Shown here piece by piece: positions 56,886 to 64,000 of a DNA stretch of 64,000 nt (its first letter is position 1; every line of letters starts with the position of its first letter). Under the pieces are notes generated by a model. It was not told the DNA's origin. It saw only the letters and a program-made list of their open reading frames with translations, and searched no databases. The position numbers were made by a program, and so were the translations under genes. Location: positions 310,001-374,000 of the forward strand of contig NZ_BNBE01000002.1 in assembly GCF_014654895.1 (NCBI RefSeq), in the 5' to 3' direction. Origin of the DNA: Streptomyces filamentosus. GTDB lineage: Bacteria > Actinomycetota > Actinomycetes > Streptomycetales > Streptomycetaceae.

Positions 56886-57892
56886 TTCACGGCCTCCTTC
56901 GCGGGGGTAGTGGTCACGGCGTCCTTCGCGGCACCCCTCACCGCGCCCTTCTCGGCGATCTTCTCGGCCATCCGGACGGCGGCCGAGGTCATGATGTCGA
57001 GGTTCCCGGCGTACGCCGGGAGGTACATGCCCGCGCCCTCGACCTCCAGGAAGACCGACACCTGGTGGGTCGGCCGGGCGGCGGTGTCCTCCGTGAGGAG
57101 CGTGCCGACGGGCTGGTCGTCCGGGATCCCGGTGATCTGGACGTCCTGGACCATCCGGTAGCCGGGGACGTACGCGGAGACCTCGGCGACCATCGCGCGG
57201 ACGGAGTCCGTGATCCGCTCCTTCGCCTCCTCGGCGGCCTCACCCGCGGGGAGGGCGACCAGGGCGAAGACGGTGTCGCGCATCATCAGCGGCGGTTCGG
57301 CGGGGTTGAGGATGATGATCGCCTTGCCGCGGCGGGCGCCGCCGACCCGGACGATCGCCTCGGAGGTCGTCTCGGTGAACTCGTCGATGTTGGCCCGGGT
57401 GCCGGGGCCGGCCGACCGGGAGGCGATGGAGGCGACGATCTCGGCGTACGCCACGGGGGCGACCCGGCTGATGGCGGCGACGATCGGGATGGTGGCCTGG
57501 CCGCCGCAGGTGACCATGTTGACGTTCGGCGCGTCCAGGTGCTCGTCGAGGTTGACCGCCGGGACGACGTACGGGCCGATCGCGGCCGGCGTCAGGTCGA
57601 CCACGCGGATGCCGAGCGGGCGCAGCTTCGCGTCGTTGTCCTGGTGGGCGCGGGCGGAGGTGGCGTCGAAGACGATGCCGATCTCGTCGATCAGCGGCGA
57701 CCTCAGCAGGCCGTCGACGCCCTCGGCGGTGGTCTCGAAGCCGAGGCGGGCGGCGCGGGCGAGGCCGTCGGAGGCCGGGTCGATGCCGACCATGACGCCC
57801 ATCTCCAGGTGGTGCGCGGTGCGCATGATCTTGATCATCAGGTCGGTGCCGATGTTGCCCGAGCCGATGACGGCGACCTTGGTCCTGTTCAT
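56882..57892 (-). CDS. acylating acetaldehyde dehydrogenase
   Basis: 336 residues. VAVIGSGNIGTDLMIKIMRT is the NAD-binding motif, NMVTCGGQATIPIVAAIS holds the catalytic Cys, and HQVSVFLEVEGAGMYLPAYA the C-terminal region. It converts acetaldehyde, NAD+ and CoA to acetyl-CoA in complex with the aldolase encoded just after. The last 20 residues are Lys/Ala-rich (EKIAEKGAVRGAAKDAV). The middle gene of the three-gene operon. Confidence 0.93.
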   Translation of the reverse strand: MNRTKVAVIGSGNIGTDLMIKIMRTAHHLEMGVMVGIDPASDGLARAARLGFETTAEGVDGLLRSPLIDEIGIVFDATSARAHQDNDAKLRPLGIRVVDLTPAAIGPYVVPAVNLDEHLDAPNVNMVTCGGQATIPIVAAISRVAPVAYAEIVASIASRSAGPGTRANIDEFTETTSEAIVRVGGARRGKAIIILNPAEPPLMMRDTVFALVALPAGEAAEEAKERITDSVRAMVAEVSAYVPGYRMVQDVQITGIPDDQPVGTLLTEDTAARPTHQVSVFLEVEGAGMYLPAYAGNLDIMTSAAVRMAEKIAEKGAVRGAAKDAVTTTPAKEAVK

Positions 57893-57901
57893 CGTCGCTC
57901 C

Positions 57902-58705
57902 TTACGCGGAGAAGGCGACCGACACCGGGCCGAGGCCCGTGACGGTGGCGTGGACGGTGGCGCCCGGCGTCACGGGACGCATCGGGCCGAGGGCGCCGGA
58001 GAGGACCACCTGACCGGCGCGGAGCGGTTCTCCCAGGTCACGGGCCTGACGCGCGAGCCAGACGACGGCGTTGACGGGGTCGCCGAGGCAGGCGGCGCCG
58101 GTACCGGTGGAGACGGTCTCGCCGTCGACGGTCATGGTCATCTCGGCCGCGACGGGGTCGAAGCCGGCGAGGGGGACGCGCCGGGTGCCGAGGACGTAGG
58201 CGCCGGCCGAGGCGTTGTCGGCGACCGTGTCGCCGAAGCTGATGTCCCAGTCGGCGACCCGGCTGCCGCAGATCTCGATGGCGGCGACGGCGTGGTCGAC
58301 GGCCGCCCGCACCTGGGCGTCGTCGAGAGGGCCCTCGGCGAGGTCGGCCCCGAGGACGAAGGCGATCTCGGCCTCGACGCGGGGCTGGAGGACCGCGTCG
58401 GCCGGCAGGGTCGAGCCGTCGGCGTACGCCATGTCGTCGAAGAGGACGCCGAAGTCGGGCCGGTCGACGCCGAGCTGGCGCTGCACGGCCTCGGAGGTCA
58501 GGCCGATCTTCCGGCCGACGACCCTGGCGCCCGCCCGGATCCGCTCGGCGGTGAGCCGCTGCTGGACGGCGTACGCGGCCGTGACGTCGTCGCGGCCGAT
58601 CAGGTCGCGCACGGGGGCGGCGGGGGTGCCGGTGGCGGCGGCCCGGTGGAGGCGGTCCGCGGCGGCGGCGATGCTGTCGGGGCCGACAGGGGGGTTCTGG
58701 GGCAT
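57902..58705 (-). CDS. 2-oxopent-4-enoate (2-hydroxypentadienoate) hydratase
   Basis: 267 residues, FAH superfamily of the MhpD/HsaE type. GRKIGLTSEAVQRQLGVDRP, EAEIAFVLGADLAEGPLDDA (metal Glu) and EICGSRVADWDISFGDTVAD are the active-site blocks. It hydrates 2-hydroxypenta-2,4-dienoate to 4-hydroxy-2-oxovalerate, the substrate of the aldolase. First gene of the operon; divergent from an IclR regulator. No ring-cleaving dioxygenase or hydrolase lies in the window. Confidence 0.9.
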   Translation of the reverse strand: MPQNPPVGPDSIAAAADRLHRAAATGTPAAPVRDLIGRDDVTAAYAVQQRLTAERIRAGARVVGRKIGLTSEAVQRQLGVDRPDFGVLFDDMAYADGSTLPADAVLQPRVEAEIAFVLGADLAEGPLDDAQVRAAVDHAVAAIEICGSRVADWDISFGDTVADNASAGAYVLGTRRVPLAGFDPVAAEMTMTVDGETVSTGTGAACLGDPVNAVVWLARQARDLGEPLRAGQVVLSGALGPMRPVTPGATVHATVTGLGPVSVAFSA

Positions 58706-58776
58706 GGCGTTCAATCTGCTGCATGGAGGGCGGCGGACTCCACGAAGGCGTTCCACTCAGCGGTACGCTCTTGTCC

Positions 58777-59526
58777 GTGGAGGACAGCGACACCGTCCTG
58801 GGCAAGGCCCTGGGAATCCTGCGGGCGTTCGGCCCGGCGGACTCCGTGCTGCCGCTCGCCGAGCTGGTGCGGCGCACCGGTCTGGCGAAGGGCAGCGTCC
58901 ACCGGGTCGCCGGGGACCTGGTGCACCACCGCCTCCTGGACAAGACCGAGCACGGCTACCGCCTCTCCGGCGGGCTCTTCGAGCTGGGCATGCGGGCGGC
59001 GGCCGAGCGGACGCTCCTGGAGGTGGCGATGCCGTTCCTCCAGGACCTCTACGAGCGCACCCACGAGACGGTGCACCTGGGGGTCCGGGAGGGGCACGAG
59101 GTCGTGTACGTCGCGAAGATCGGCGGGCATCGGCAGGCCAGGACGCCGTCCCGGCCCGGCGGGCGGATGCCGCTGCACTGCACGGCGATCGGGAAGGTGC
59201 TGCTCGCCCACGCCGGGGAGGAGGAGCGGACGGCCGTCCTGACGGCCCCGCTCGAACGGCGCACCCCGCACACCGTGATCGCCCCCGGCCTGCTGCGCCG
59301 CCAGCTGGTGAAGGCGGTCGAGACGGGCGTCGCCTACGAGCGGGAGGAGTCGACGCCGGGCCTGCTGTGCGTGGCCGCGCCGGTCCTCGCGCCGGACGGG
59401 GAGACGGCGGTCGCCGCCGTCAGCGTGACCGGCCCGGTGGGCCGCTTCCGGCCCGAGTCCCACGCGAACGCGGTGCGCGCCGCGGCCACCGCCCTGGGCG
59501 GCACGCTCGCCCGCCGCAGACCGTAG
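58777..59526 (+). CDS. IclR-family transcriptional regulator
   Basis: 249 residues. The winged HTH reads PLAELVRRTGLAKGSVHRVA; the C-terminal effector domain starts with ELGMRAAAERTLLEVAMPFL and has PLHCTAIGKVLLAH, the ligand-pocket motif. Divergent from the hydratase-dehydrogenase-aldolase operon, which it probably controls in response to an aromatic or keto-acid metabolite. GTG 58777 is chosen because similarity begins there; TTG 58771 and an ATG at 58723 are alternatives. Confidence 0.88.
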   Translation: MEDSDTVLGKALGILRAFGPADSVLPLAELVRRTGLAKGSVHRVAGDLVHHRLLDKTEHGYRLSGGLFELGMRAAAERTLLEVAMPFLQDLYERTHETVHLGVREGHEVVYVAKIGGHRQARTPSRPGGRMPLHCTAIGKVLLAHAGEEERTAVLTAPLERRTPHTVIAPGLLRRQLVKAVETGVAYEREESTPGLLCVAAPVLAPDGETAVAAVSVTGPVGRFRPESHANAVRAAATALGGTLARRRP

Positions 59527-59772
59527 CGGAGCGCGTGAACCCGCGGTGGCCCGGGCGGCGGCGCGACACCGCGTCGCCGCCCGGGTCGCCGCGGGAGCGG
59601 CCGGCGCGACGAGCCCGGCCGGGGCGGCGGCCTCCTCGTCCGGGCGGCGCCGTCCGGCGGCCGGCTGTCCGCCGGGCCCCGGCAGGGCGCCGGGTGGACG
59701 GCGGGGGCACGGAGGGGGTCAGTACGATGAACCGCGCCCGCGGTGGGCGCGGGACCGGAGGAGGCCGAAGGC

Positions 59773-60189
59773 ATGACGGACCGTGGTGGTGCCGGCCGGA
59801 CTCCGCGCAGGCGGGGGCAGGGCGAGCTGGAGACGCAGGTACTGGCCCTGCTCCGCACGGCGCCGGAGCCGGTGGCGGCGGCCTGGGTGCAAGACCGGCT
59901 CGGCGGGGACCTCGCCTACACCACGGTGGTGACCATCCTGACCCGGCTGCACGCCAAGGGGGCGGTCGCGCGGGAGCGCTCGGGGCGCTCCTTCCGGTGG
60001 ACGGCGGTAGCCGACGAGGCGGGGCTCGCGGCGCTGAGGATGCGCCGGGTGCTGGACTCGGAGACCGACCGCGAGGCCGTCCTGACGAGCTTCGTGACCA
60101 CCCTGTCCCCCGGTGACGAGCGTCTTCTGCGCGCCTTGCTGGAGGCCGCGGAGCCCTCCGAGCCTCCGGAGCACCCCGCGGAGGGGTGA
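59773..60189 (+). CDS. BlaI/MecI/CopY-family repressor
   Basis: 138 residues. GELETQVLALLRTAPEPVAA leads into the winged HTH, LAYTTVVTILTRLHAKGAVA, with the conserved TTVxTxLxRLxxKG motif. The C-terminus is the short dimerisation region. These repressors are normally released by proteolysis by a BlaR1-type sensor, but none is encoded here. Its target may be the palindrome at 61319-61338. Confidence 0.88.
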   Translation: MTDRGGAGRTPRRRGQGELETQVLALLRTAPEPVAAAWVQDRLGGDLAYTTVVTILTRLHAKGAVARERSGRSFRWTAVADEAGLAALRMRRVLDSETDREAVLTSFVTTLSPGDERLLRALLEAAEPSEPPEHPAEG

Positions 60190-60193
60190 GGAG

Positions 60194-60229
60194 GAGGCCC
60201 GGGAGGAACCCGACGGGCCCCCGGGCCTC
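60194..60229 (+). terminator. hairpin after BlaI gene
   Basis: GAGGCCCGGG and CCCGGGCCTC, a perfect 10-bp stem with 16-base loop, right after the stop codon at 60189. Confidence 0.6.
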
Positions 60230-60267
60230 TGGTCCCCCGCCCCCGGGCAGCCGGGCCTCCTCGTCGG

Positions 60268-61257
60268 TCAGTCCTCGCCGTCCTCGTCCCCGTACTCCTC
60301 CTCGTCGCCCTCGTCGTCACCCTCGAAGAAGTCGCCCACCTCGTCCACGACTTCGGCGGCGACCATGCCGCCGACCACGCCGACGGCCAGCCCCGCGGCA
60401 CCGGCCGCGACCGCCGTGCCCATGCCGGGGCCGGAGTGGTGGCCCTCTCCGTGATGGCCGTGATGCCCGTCGTGGGCGTACGGGGCGCGGTGCTCGACGA
60501 GCTGCCGGAGCCAGCCCTCCACCTCGGCGTTCCAGTCGGTCCTCTCGACCTCCTGGTGGCCGACCGTGAAGCAGGCCAGGGCGTCGTGGCCCTCGGAGTG
60601 GAAGCCGCTCCGCTTGTCGGCCTCCAGGACCACCTCCAGGCCGGCGGGGTCGGCGAGGAAGGTCACCTCGATCTCGTCGACCCGGTGGGCGTACCGGGGC
60701 GCCGGGATCAGCTCGATCTCCTGGTAGAAGGGAAGTTGCTGCCCCGTCCCCCCGATGCGGCCGAGCTCCAGATCGGCCGACTTGAAGCCGAAGCCGAGCT
60801 GTCCCAACGCCTCCAGGACGGCTTCCTGGACGGGCAGGGGGCGGACGGCGAGCGGGTCGAGGTCGCCCTTGTCCCTGGCTCCGGCCACGCCGAGTTCGGT
60901 CCGGACGCCGAGGACGACGCCGAGGTCCTGTCCGTAGAGCTCGGTGACCGGGGTCTCCCAGGGCAGGACGAAGGAGAACGGCACGCTGCGGCGCTCGTCC
61001 CCGGCGAGGCGGAAGCCGCCCGCGACGACGTGCTGGTGGAAGACGACCAGGCCCTCCGACTCGCCCTCGGCGTGCTCGGCCTCGACGCGGGCGACCAGCT
61101 CCAGGGTGATGTGCTCGATCGCGAAGTCGGCACCGCCGCCCTGGAGATGGACCTGTCCGGCGACGGTGCCGCCCGGGGCCACGGCGCCCGGATCGAGCAC
61201 GGTGTCCACCGACGGGCCCCCTACGCCGAGCGAGCCGAGCAGACGCTTGAACACCAT
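60268..61257 (-). CDS. spo0M: Spo0M-family sporulation-control protein
   Basis: 329 residues. The N-terminal 240 residues are the arrestin-like Spo0M fold: DTVLDPGAVAPGGTVAGQVH, ITLELVARVEAE, FSFVLPWETPVTELYG, and QLPFYQEIELIPAPRY. The C-terminus has a His/Gly-rich stretch (HDGHHGHHGEGHH, possible metal binder), one hydrophobic segment (GTAVAAGAAGLAVGVVGGMV) and an acidic tail. In Bacillus Spo0M affects sporulation and division. Possible loose membrane attachment. A perfect palindrome is 62 bases upstream. Confidence 0.88.
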   Translation of the reverse strand: MVFKRLLGSLGVGGPSVDTVLDPGAVAPGGTVAGQVHLQGGGADFAIEHITLELVARVEAEHAEGESEGLVVFHQHVVAGGFRLAGDERRSVPFSFVLPWETPVTELYGQDLGVVLGVRTELGVAGARDKGDLDPLAVRPLPVQEAVLEALGQLGFGFKSADLELGRIGGTGQQLPFYQEIELIPAPRYAHRVDEIEVTFLADPAGLEVVLEADKRSGFHSEGHDALACFTVGHQEVERTDWNAEVEGWLRQLVEHRAPYAHDGHHGHHGEGHHSGPGMGTAVAAGAAGLAVGVVGGMVAAEVVDEVGDFFEGDDEGDEEEYGDEDGED

Positions 61258-61318
61258 CGGGCGTTCACTCCTTCATGTCCCCGGTGCGGCACGGCACTTC
61301 GACCGGCGCACGCCCATT

Positions 61319-61338
61319 CTTCTACATGCATGTAGAAG
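61319..61338. promoter_or_regulatory. perfect 20-bp palindrome upstream of spo0M
   Basis: CTTCTACATG joined directly to CATGTAGAAG, an unbroken inverted repeat 62-81 bases before the spo0M ATG. The inner CTACA...TGTAG resembles BlaI-type operators, and a BlaI-family gene lies 1.5 kb away. The local base composition is clearly less GC-rich than around it. Confidence 0.7.
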
Positions 61339-61401
61339 CATAGGGCAGAAGACCGGGAGGGCCGCCGGGCCGTGGCCGCCCCGGGCGAGGGGTGAACGCC
61401 C

Positions 61402-61438
61402 GGGGGGCAGGCGCCGCCGTGAGCGGTGCCTGCCCCCC
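61402..61438. terminator. hairpin after DUF4232 lipoprotein gene
   Basis: GGGGGGCAGGCGCCGC pairs with GCGGTGCCTGCCCCCC (one G-U) around CGTGA, 38 bases after the minus-strand stop. Confidence 0.75.
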
Positions 61439-61476
61439 GGGCCCCGGTGCCGGGGCGACGGTCCTCGTGCCGGCCG

Positions 61477-62253
61477 TCAGAGCTGGGTGATCGGACGCAT
61501 CGCCAGACCTTCGGTGCCCGCCCAGCCGTTGACCCGCGCGGCGTCGTCGACGGAGACGGTGTCGAGGCCGTCGGGCAGGTCGAAGACGAGCGTGCCGCTC
61601 AGCTCGGTGCCCTCGCCGGCGACCAGGGTGGCGGTGAAGCGGTCGGACTGGTCGTACTCCGCCTCGCCGCCCTCGTCGTTGCCGAAGACGTACAGCCCCG
61701 CGTACGCCTTGCCGCCGCCCTCCACGACGACGGGCTCGGTGTCCGGCTCGCCGAGGGTCTGGACGGTCGGGGCGTCGTTGCCCGCCTTGAGCCGCACCAG
61801 CGGCGCCTCGTTGAGGACGCACGGCGTCTTCGCGTTGTTGGTGACGGTCAGCAGGAAGTGGCGGGGGGTCTCCCCCGGCGCGTCCTGGAGTTCGACCTCG
61901 GTGCCCAGTCCGGCGGCCTCGCAGTCGGCGTACTTCGTGCCGTTGCCGCCGCCGGTCTCGCCGCTGTCTCCGGCCCCCTCGGCGGTCGGGCTGCCGCCGG
62001 TGCCGGTCCCGGAGTCGCCGGTGGACGCGGTGGCCTCCGGGGTCGCTCCCCCGCCCGTCGACGCGGAGGCCGAGGGAGCGGCGGCCGACGGCGGGGCCGC
62101 GGTCGGGGAGGCGGCGGTGGGCGCCGCCTTGCCGTCACCGTCGGAGGACTGGCAGGCGGTGGCCGTCAGCAGGGCCGCGACGACGGTCGCGCCCAGGACG
62201 GCGCCGCGCAGGCCGCGACGTGGTGAACCGGCTCTGGCCGTCTTCGAGTTCAT
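61477..62253 (-). CDS. DUF4232 lipoprotein
   Basis: 258 residues. The signal ends in a lipobox, VVAALLTATACQSS, so Cys near residue 35 would be lipidated. A 75-residue Ala/Thr/Ser/Gly linker is followed by the DUF4232 domain (KYADCEAAGLGTEVELQDAP, HFLLTVTNNAKTPCVLNEAP, two Cys likely bonded, and VNGWAGTEGLAMRPITQL). Common in actinobacteria; role at the cell surface unknown. Confidence 0.85.
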   Translation of the reverse strand: MNSKTARAGSPRRGLRGAVLGATVVAALLTATACQSSDGDGKAAPTAASPTAAPPSAAAPSASASTGGGATPEATASTGDSGTGTGGSPTAEGAGDSGETGGGNGTKYADCEAAGLGTEVELQDAPGETPRHFLLTVTNNAKTPCVLNEAPLVRLKAGNDAPTVQTLGEPDTEPVVVEGGGKAYAGLYVFGNDEGGEAEYDQSDRFTATLVAGEGTELSGTLVFDLPDGLDTVSVDDAARVNGWAGTEGLAMRPITQL

Positions 62254-62438
62254 GCCGTTCTCTCTTCCCCCGTGACCGCGCCGGAGCCGGTCCGTGTGTA
62301 CAAGCGACGGGGTCATTCTTGCCACCCCGGGAGATCCGGTCACCGCCGTCCCGCGTTTGTTACAGCCCTCGCACGAATCGGCAGCCGCGGCGTGACCATG
62401 GCTCCCGCCGGAGCCCCGCACCGGGGGCGTGCGGCCCG

Positions 62439-63263
62439 TCAGCGGCCCAGGTCGCGGAACCGCTTCACCGCGAGCGGGAAGAACACGGCGACGAGGGCCA
62501 CCGGCCAGGCCACGGCGAGGAGTCCGGCGTGGGCGGCGGCCCAGGAGTCGCCGCCCGCGCCGGGGTTGCCGAACAGGCCGCGCACGGCGGTGGCCGTCGC
62601 CGACAGCGGGTTCCACTCCACGACCGCGCCGAGCCACGGGGGCATCGACGCGGGCGAGGCGATGGCGTTGGAGAGGAAGCCGACCGGCCAGACCAGGATC
62701 TGCACCGCCTGCACCATGTCCGGCGTGCCCGCGACCATCGCGAGGTGGATGCCGATCCACAGCATCGCGAACCGCAGGAGCAGCAGCAGCCCCAGCGCGC
62801 CCAGGAAGGAGGCGTACCCCTCGTGCCAACGCCAGCCGACCGCGTAGCCGACCGCGGTCATCACGAGCAGGCCGACCGCCGACTGGAGCATGTCGGCGAC
62901 GCTCCGTCCGACCAGGACCGCGCCGGAGTTCATGGGCATCGAGCGGAAGCGGTCGACGACCCCCTTCCCGAGGTCCTGGGTGACCGCGAGCATCGTCGCC
63001 TCCAGACCGAAGGCCATGGTCATGGTGAGCATGCCGGGCACCAGATAGGCCCTGAAGTCCCCGTCGACCCCCCGGCCGCCGCCGATCAGGAAGCCGAACA
63101 TCAGCAGCATCATCACCGGGAAGAGCAGGCCGACGACCACCTGCGCGGGCCGCCGGGCCCAGTGGGCCAGCTCGCGCCGGGTCATCGTCCAGGAGTCGGC
63201 CACCGCCCAGCCCAGCCGGGATCCGGCGGCGGGCGCCGTGTCCGTGTCGTGGATCGCGCTCAC
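62439..63263 (-). CDS. ABC-2 type transporter permease (DrrB-like)
   Basis: 274 residues with six membrane segments. VVVGLLFPVMMLLMFGFLIG, YLVPGMLTMTMAFGLEATML, FRSMPMNSGAVLVGRSVADM and PVGFLSNAIASPASMPPWLG are hallmarks of the DrrB drug/lipid exporter permeases. It pairs with the ATPase encoded before it (GTGA overlap). Likely exports a hydrophobic compound. Confidence 0.9.
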   Translation of the reverse strand: MSAIHDTDTAPAAGSRLGWAVADSWTMTRRELAHWARRPAQVVVGLLFPVMMLLMFGFLIGGGRGVDGDFRAYLVPGMLTMTMAFGLEATMLAVTQDLGKGVVDRFRSMPMNSGAVLVGRSVADMLQSAVGLLVMTAVGYAVGWRWHEGYASFLGALGLLLLLRFAMLWIGIHLAMVAGTPDMVQAVQILVWPVGFLSNAIASPASMPPWLGAVVEWNPLSATATAVRGLFGNPGAGGDSWAAAHAGLLAVAWPVALVAVFFPLAVKRFRDLGR

Positions 63264-64000
63264 GCGGCGGCCCCTTTCGTCAGGTGCAGGAATGCCTCGT
63301 CGAGGGTGGGGCGGCGCAGGGCGATGTCCTCCGCCTCGATGCCGGCCGCCGCCAGCGCCCGTACGGTCCCGGTCAGCGCGGCCGTCCGGTCGGCGACGGC
63401 GGCGCTGACCATCCGCCGGTCCTCGTCCATCCGCACCTCGCCCGGCAGGAGCGCGGCGACGCGCGCCAGTTGGGCCGCGTCGCGCAGGACGACGTCGATG
63501 CGGTCGCCGCCGGTCCTGGACTTCAGCTCGTCCGCCGTGCCCTCCGCGACGACCCTCCCGCGGTCGATCACCGCGATCCGGTCGGCCAGCTGGTCGGCCT
63601 CCTCCAGGTACTGCGTGGTCAGCAGGACGGTCGTGCCGCCGTCCACCAGCGAGCGCACCGCGTCCCACACCTCCGCGCGGCCGCGGGGGTCGAGGCCGGT
63701 GGTGGGCTCGTCCAGGAAGAGCACCCGCGGCCGGCGGATGAGGGAGGCCGCCAGGTCGAGCCGTCGCCGCATGCCTCCGCTGTACTTGGCGACGGCCTTG
63801 CTCCCGGCGTCCGCGAGGCCGAACCGGGCCAGGAGTTCGTCGGCCCTCGCGCCGGCGCGGCGCGCGCCGAGGTGGTGGAGGCGGCCGAACATCTCCAGGT
63901 TCTGGCGTCCGCCGAGCTCTTCGTCGACGGCGGCGTTCTGGCCGAGCAGCCCGATCCGCGCGCGCACCTCGGCGGCCCGGGTCCGCACGTCGGCGCCCGC
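63260..64000 (-). CDS. ABC transporter ATP-binding protein (DrrA-like), 5' end outside window
   Basis: Partial; about 247 residues visible. The N-terminus with Walker A lies beyond 64000. AKYSGGMRRRLDLAASL is the ABC signature, RVLFLDEPTTGLD Walker B with D-loop, and LTTQYLEEADQLADRI the switch His replaced by Gln as in DrrA proteins. The C-terminal extension (DVVLRDAAQLARVAALLPGE) is also DrrA-type. It drives the permease encoded after it, sharing the GTGA junction. Confidence 0.9.
   Translation of the reverse strand, partial: AGADVRTRAAEVRARIGLLGQNAAVDEELGGRQNLEMFGRLHHLGARRAGARADELLARFGLADAGSKAVAKYSGGMRRRLDLAASLIRRPRVLFLDEPTTGLDPRGRAEVWDAVRSLVDGGTTVLLTTQYLEEADQLADRIAVIDRGRVVAEGTADELKSRTGGDRIDVVLRDAAQLARVAALLPGEVRMDEDRRMVSAAVADRTAALTGTVRALAAAGIEAEDIALRRPTLDEAFLHLTKGAAA

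Overview
The window is very GC-rich, mostly single-copy actinobacterial DNA. Its gene content points to a Streptomyces-like organism: a class III lanthipeptide locus, a Spo0M homologue, a mycothiol-type DinB protein, a P450, a CotH-free but regulator-rich gene order, GTG and TTG starts, and GC-rich hairpin terminators without U-tracts. No plasmid, phage or CRISPR signature is visible. Two tRNA-like genes and one decayed IS5-type transposase are present.

Left part (1-16.9 kb). A decayed ABC-transporter fragment precedes a NUDIX-dominated run, all on the plus strand (1517-9507): a triple-NUDIX protein, a HIT-methyltransferase fusion, a NUDIX-APH-NUDIX fusion, a DEDDh exonuclease, a PIG-L deacetylase and a double-NUDIX protein. 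Together they encode seven NUDIX domains. Two family-2 glycosyltransferases follow, one frameshifted. Next come a membrane HTH/peptidoglycan-binding protein divergent from a YkuD-like secreted protein, and small housekeeping or detoxification genes (RibD-like reductase, SnoaL, GNAT, RidA, VOC).

Middle part (17-29.5 kb). A PTS transporter and its BglG-type antiterminator form a self-regulated unit with an RNA antiterminator/terminator leader. Beside it is a class III lanthipeptide locus: LanKC synthetase, six tandem 40-residue precursors (three distinct peptides, one pair duplicated as a block) and an MFS exporter. Upstream lie a 37-residue orphan peptide with a matching translation-initiation region, a secreted peptide, a frameshifted GNAT, a small unknown protein and a TrmB/LuxR regulator. 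A 16-bp motif is shared between the regulator promoter and the secreted-peptide upstream region.

Right part (29.5-64 kb). Calcium-binding and FKBP proteins, two secreted esterases flanking a P450, and a catalase lead to a four-gene operon encoding LRR, ankyrin, MoxR AAA+ and VWA-metallopeptidase proteins, which looks like a MoxR-VWA conflict or chaperone system with a tRNA-like gene at its head. Beyond it are a voltage-gated cation channel, a TetR/VOC divergent pair with two clear operators, a membrane-anchored Mrr-like nuclease, an IS5 remnant, an orphan meta-cleavage lower pathway with its IclR regulator, BlaI, Spo0M, a DUF4232 lipoprotein and a DrrAB-type ABC exporter cut by the window edge.

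Three genes carry single-base frameshifts in or next to G/C runs. This is either real decay or a sign of homopolymer error in the sequence.
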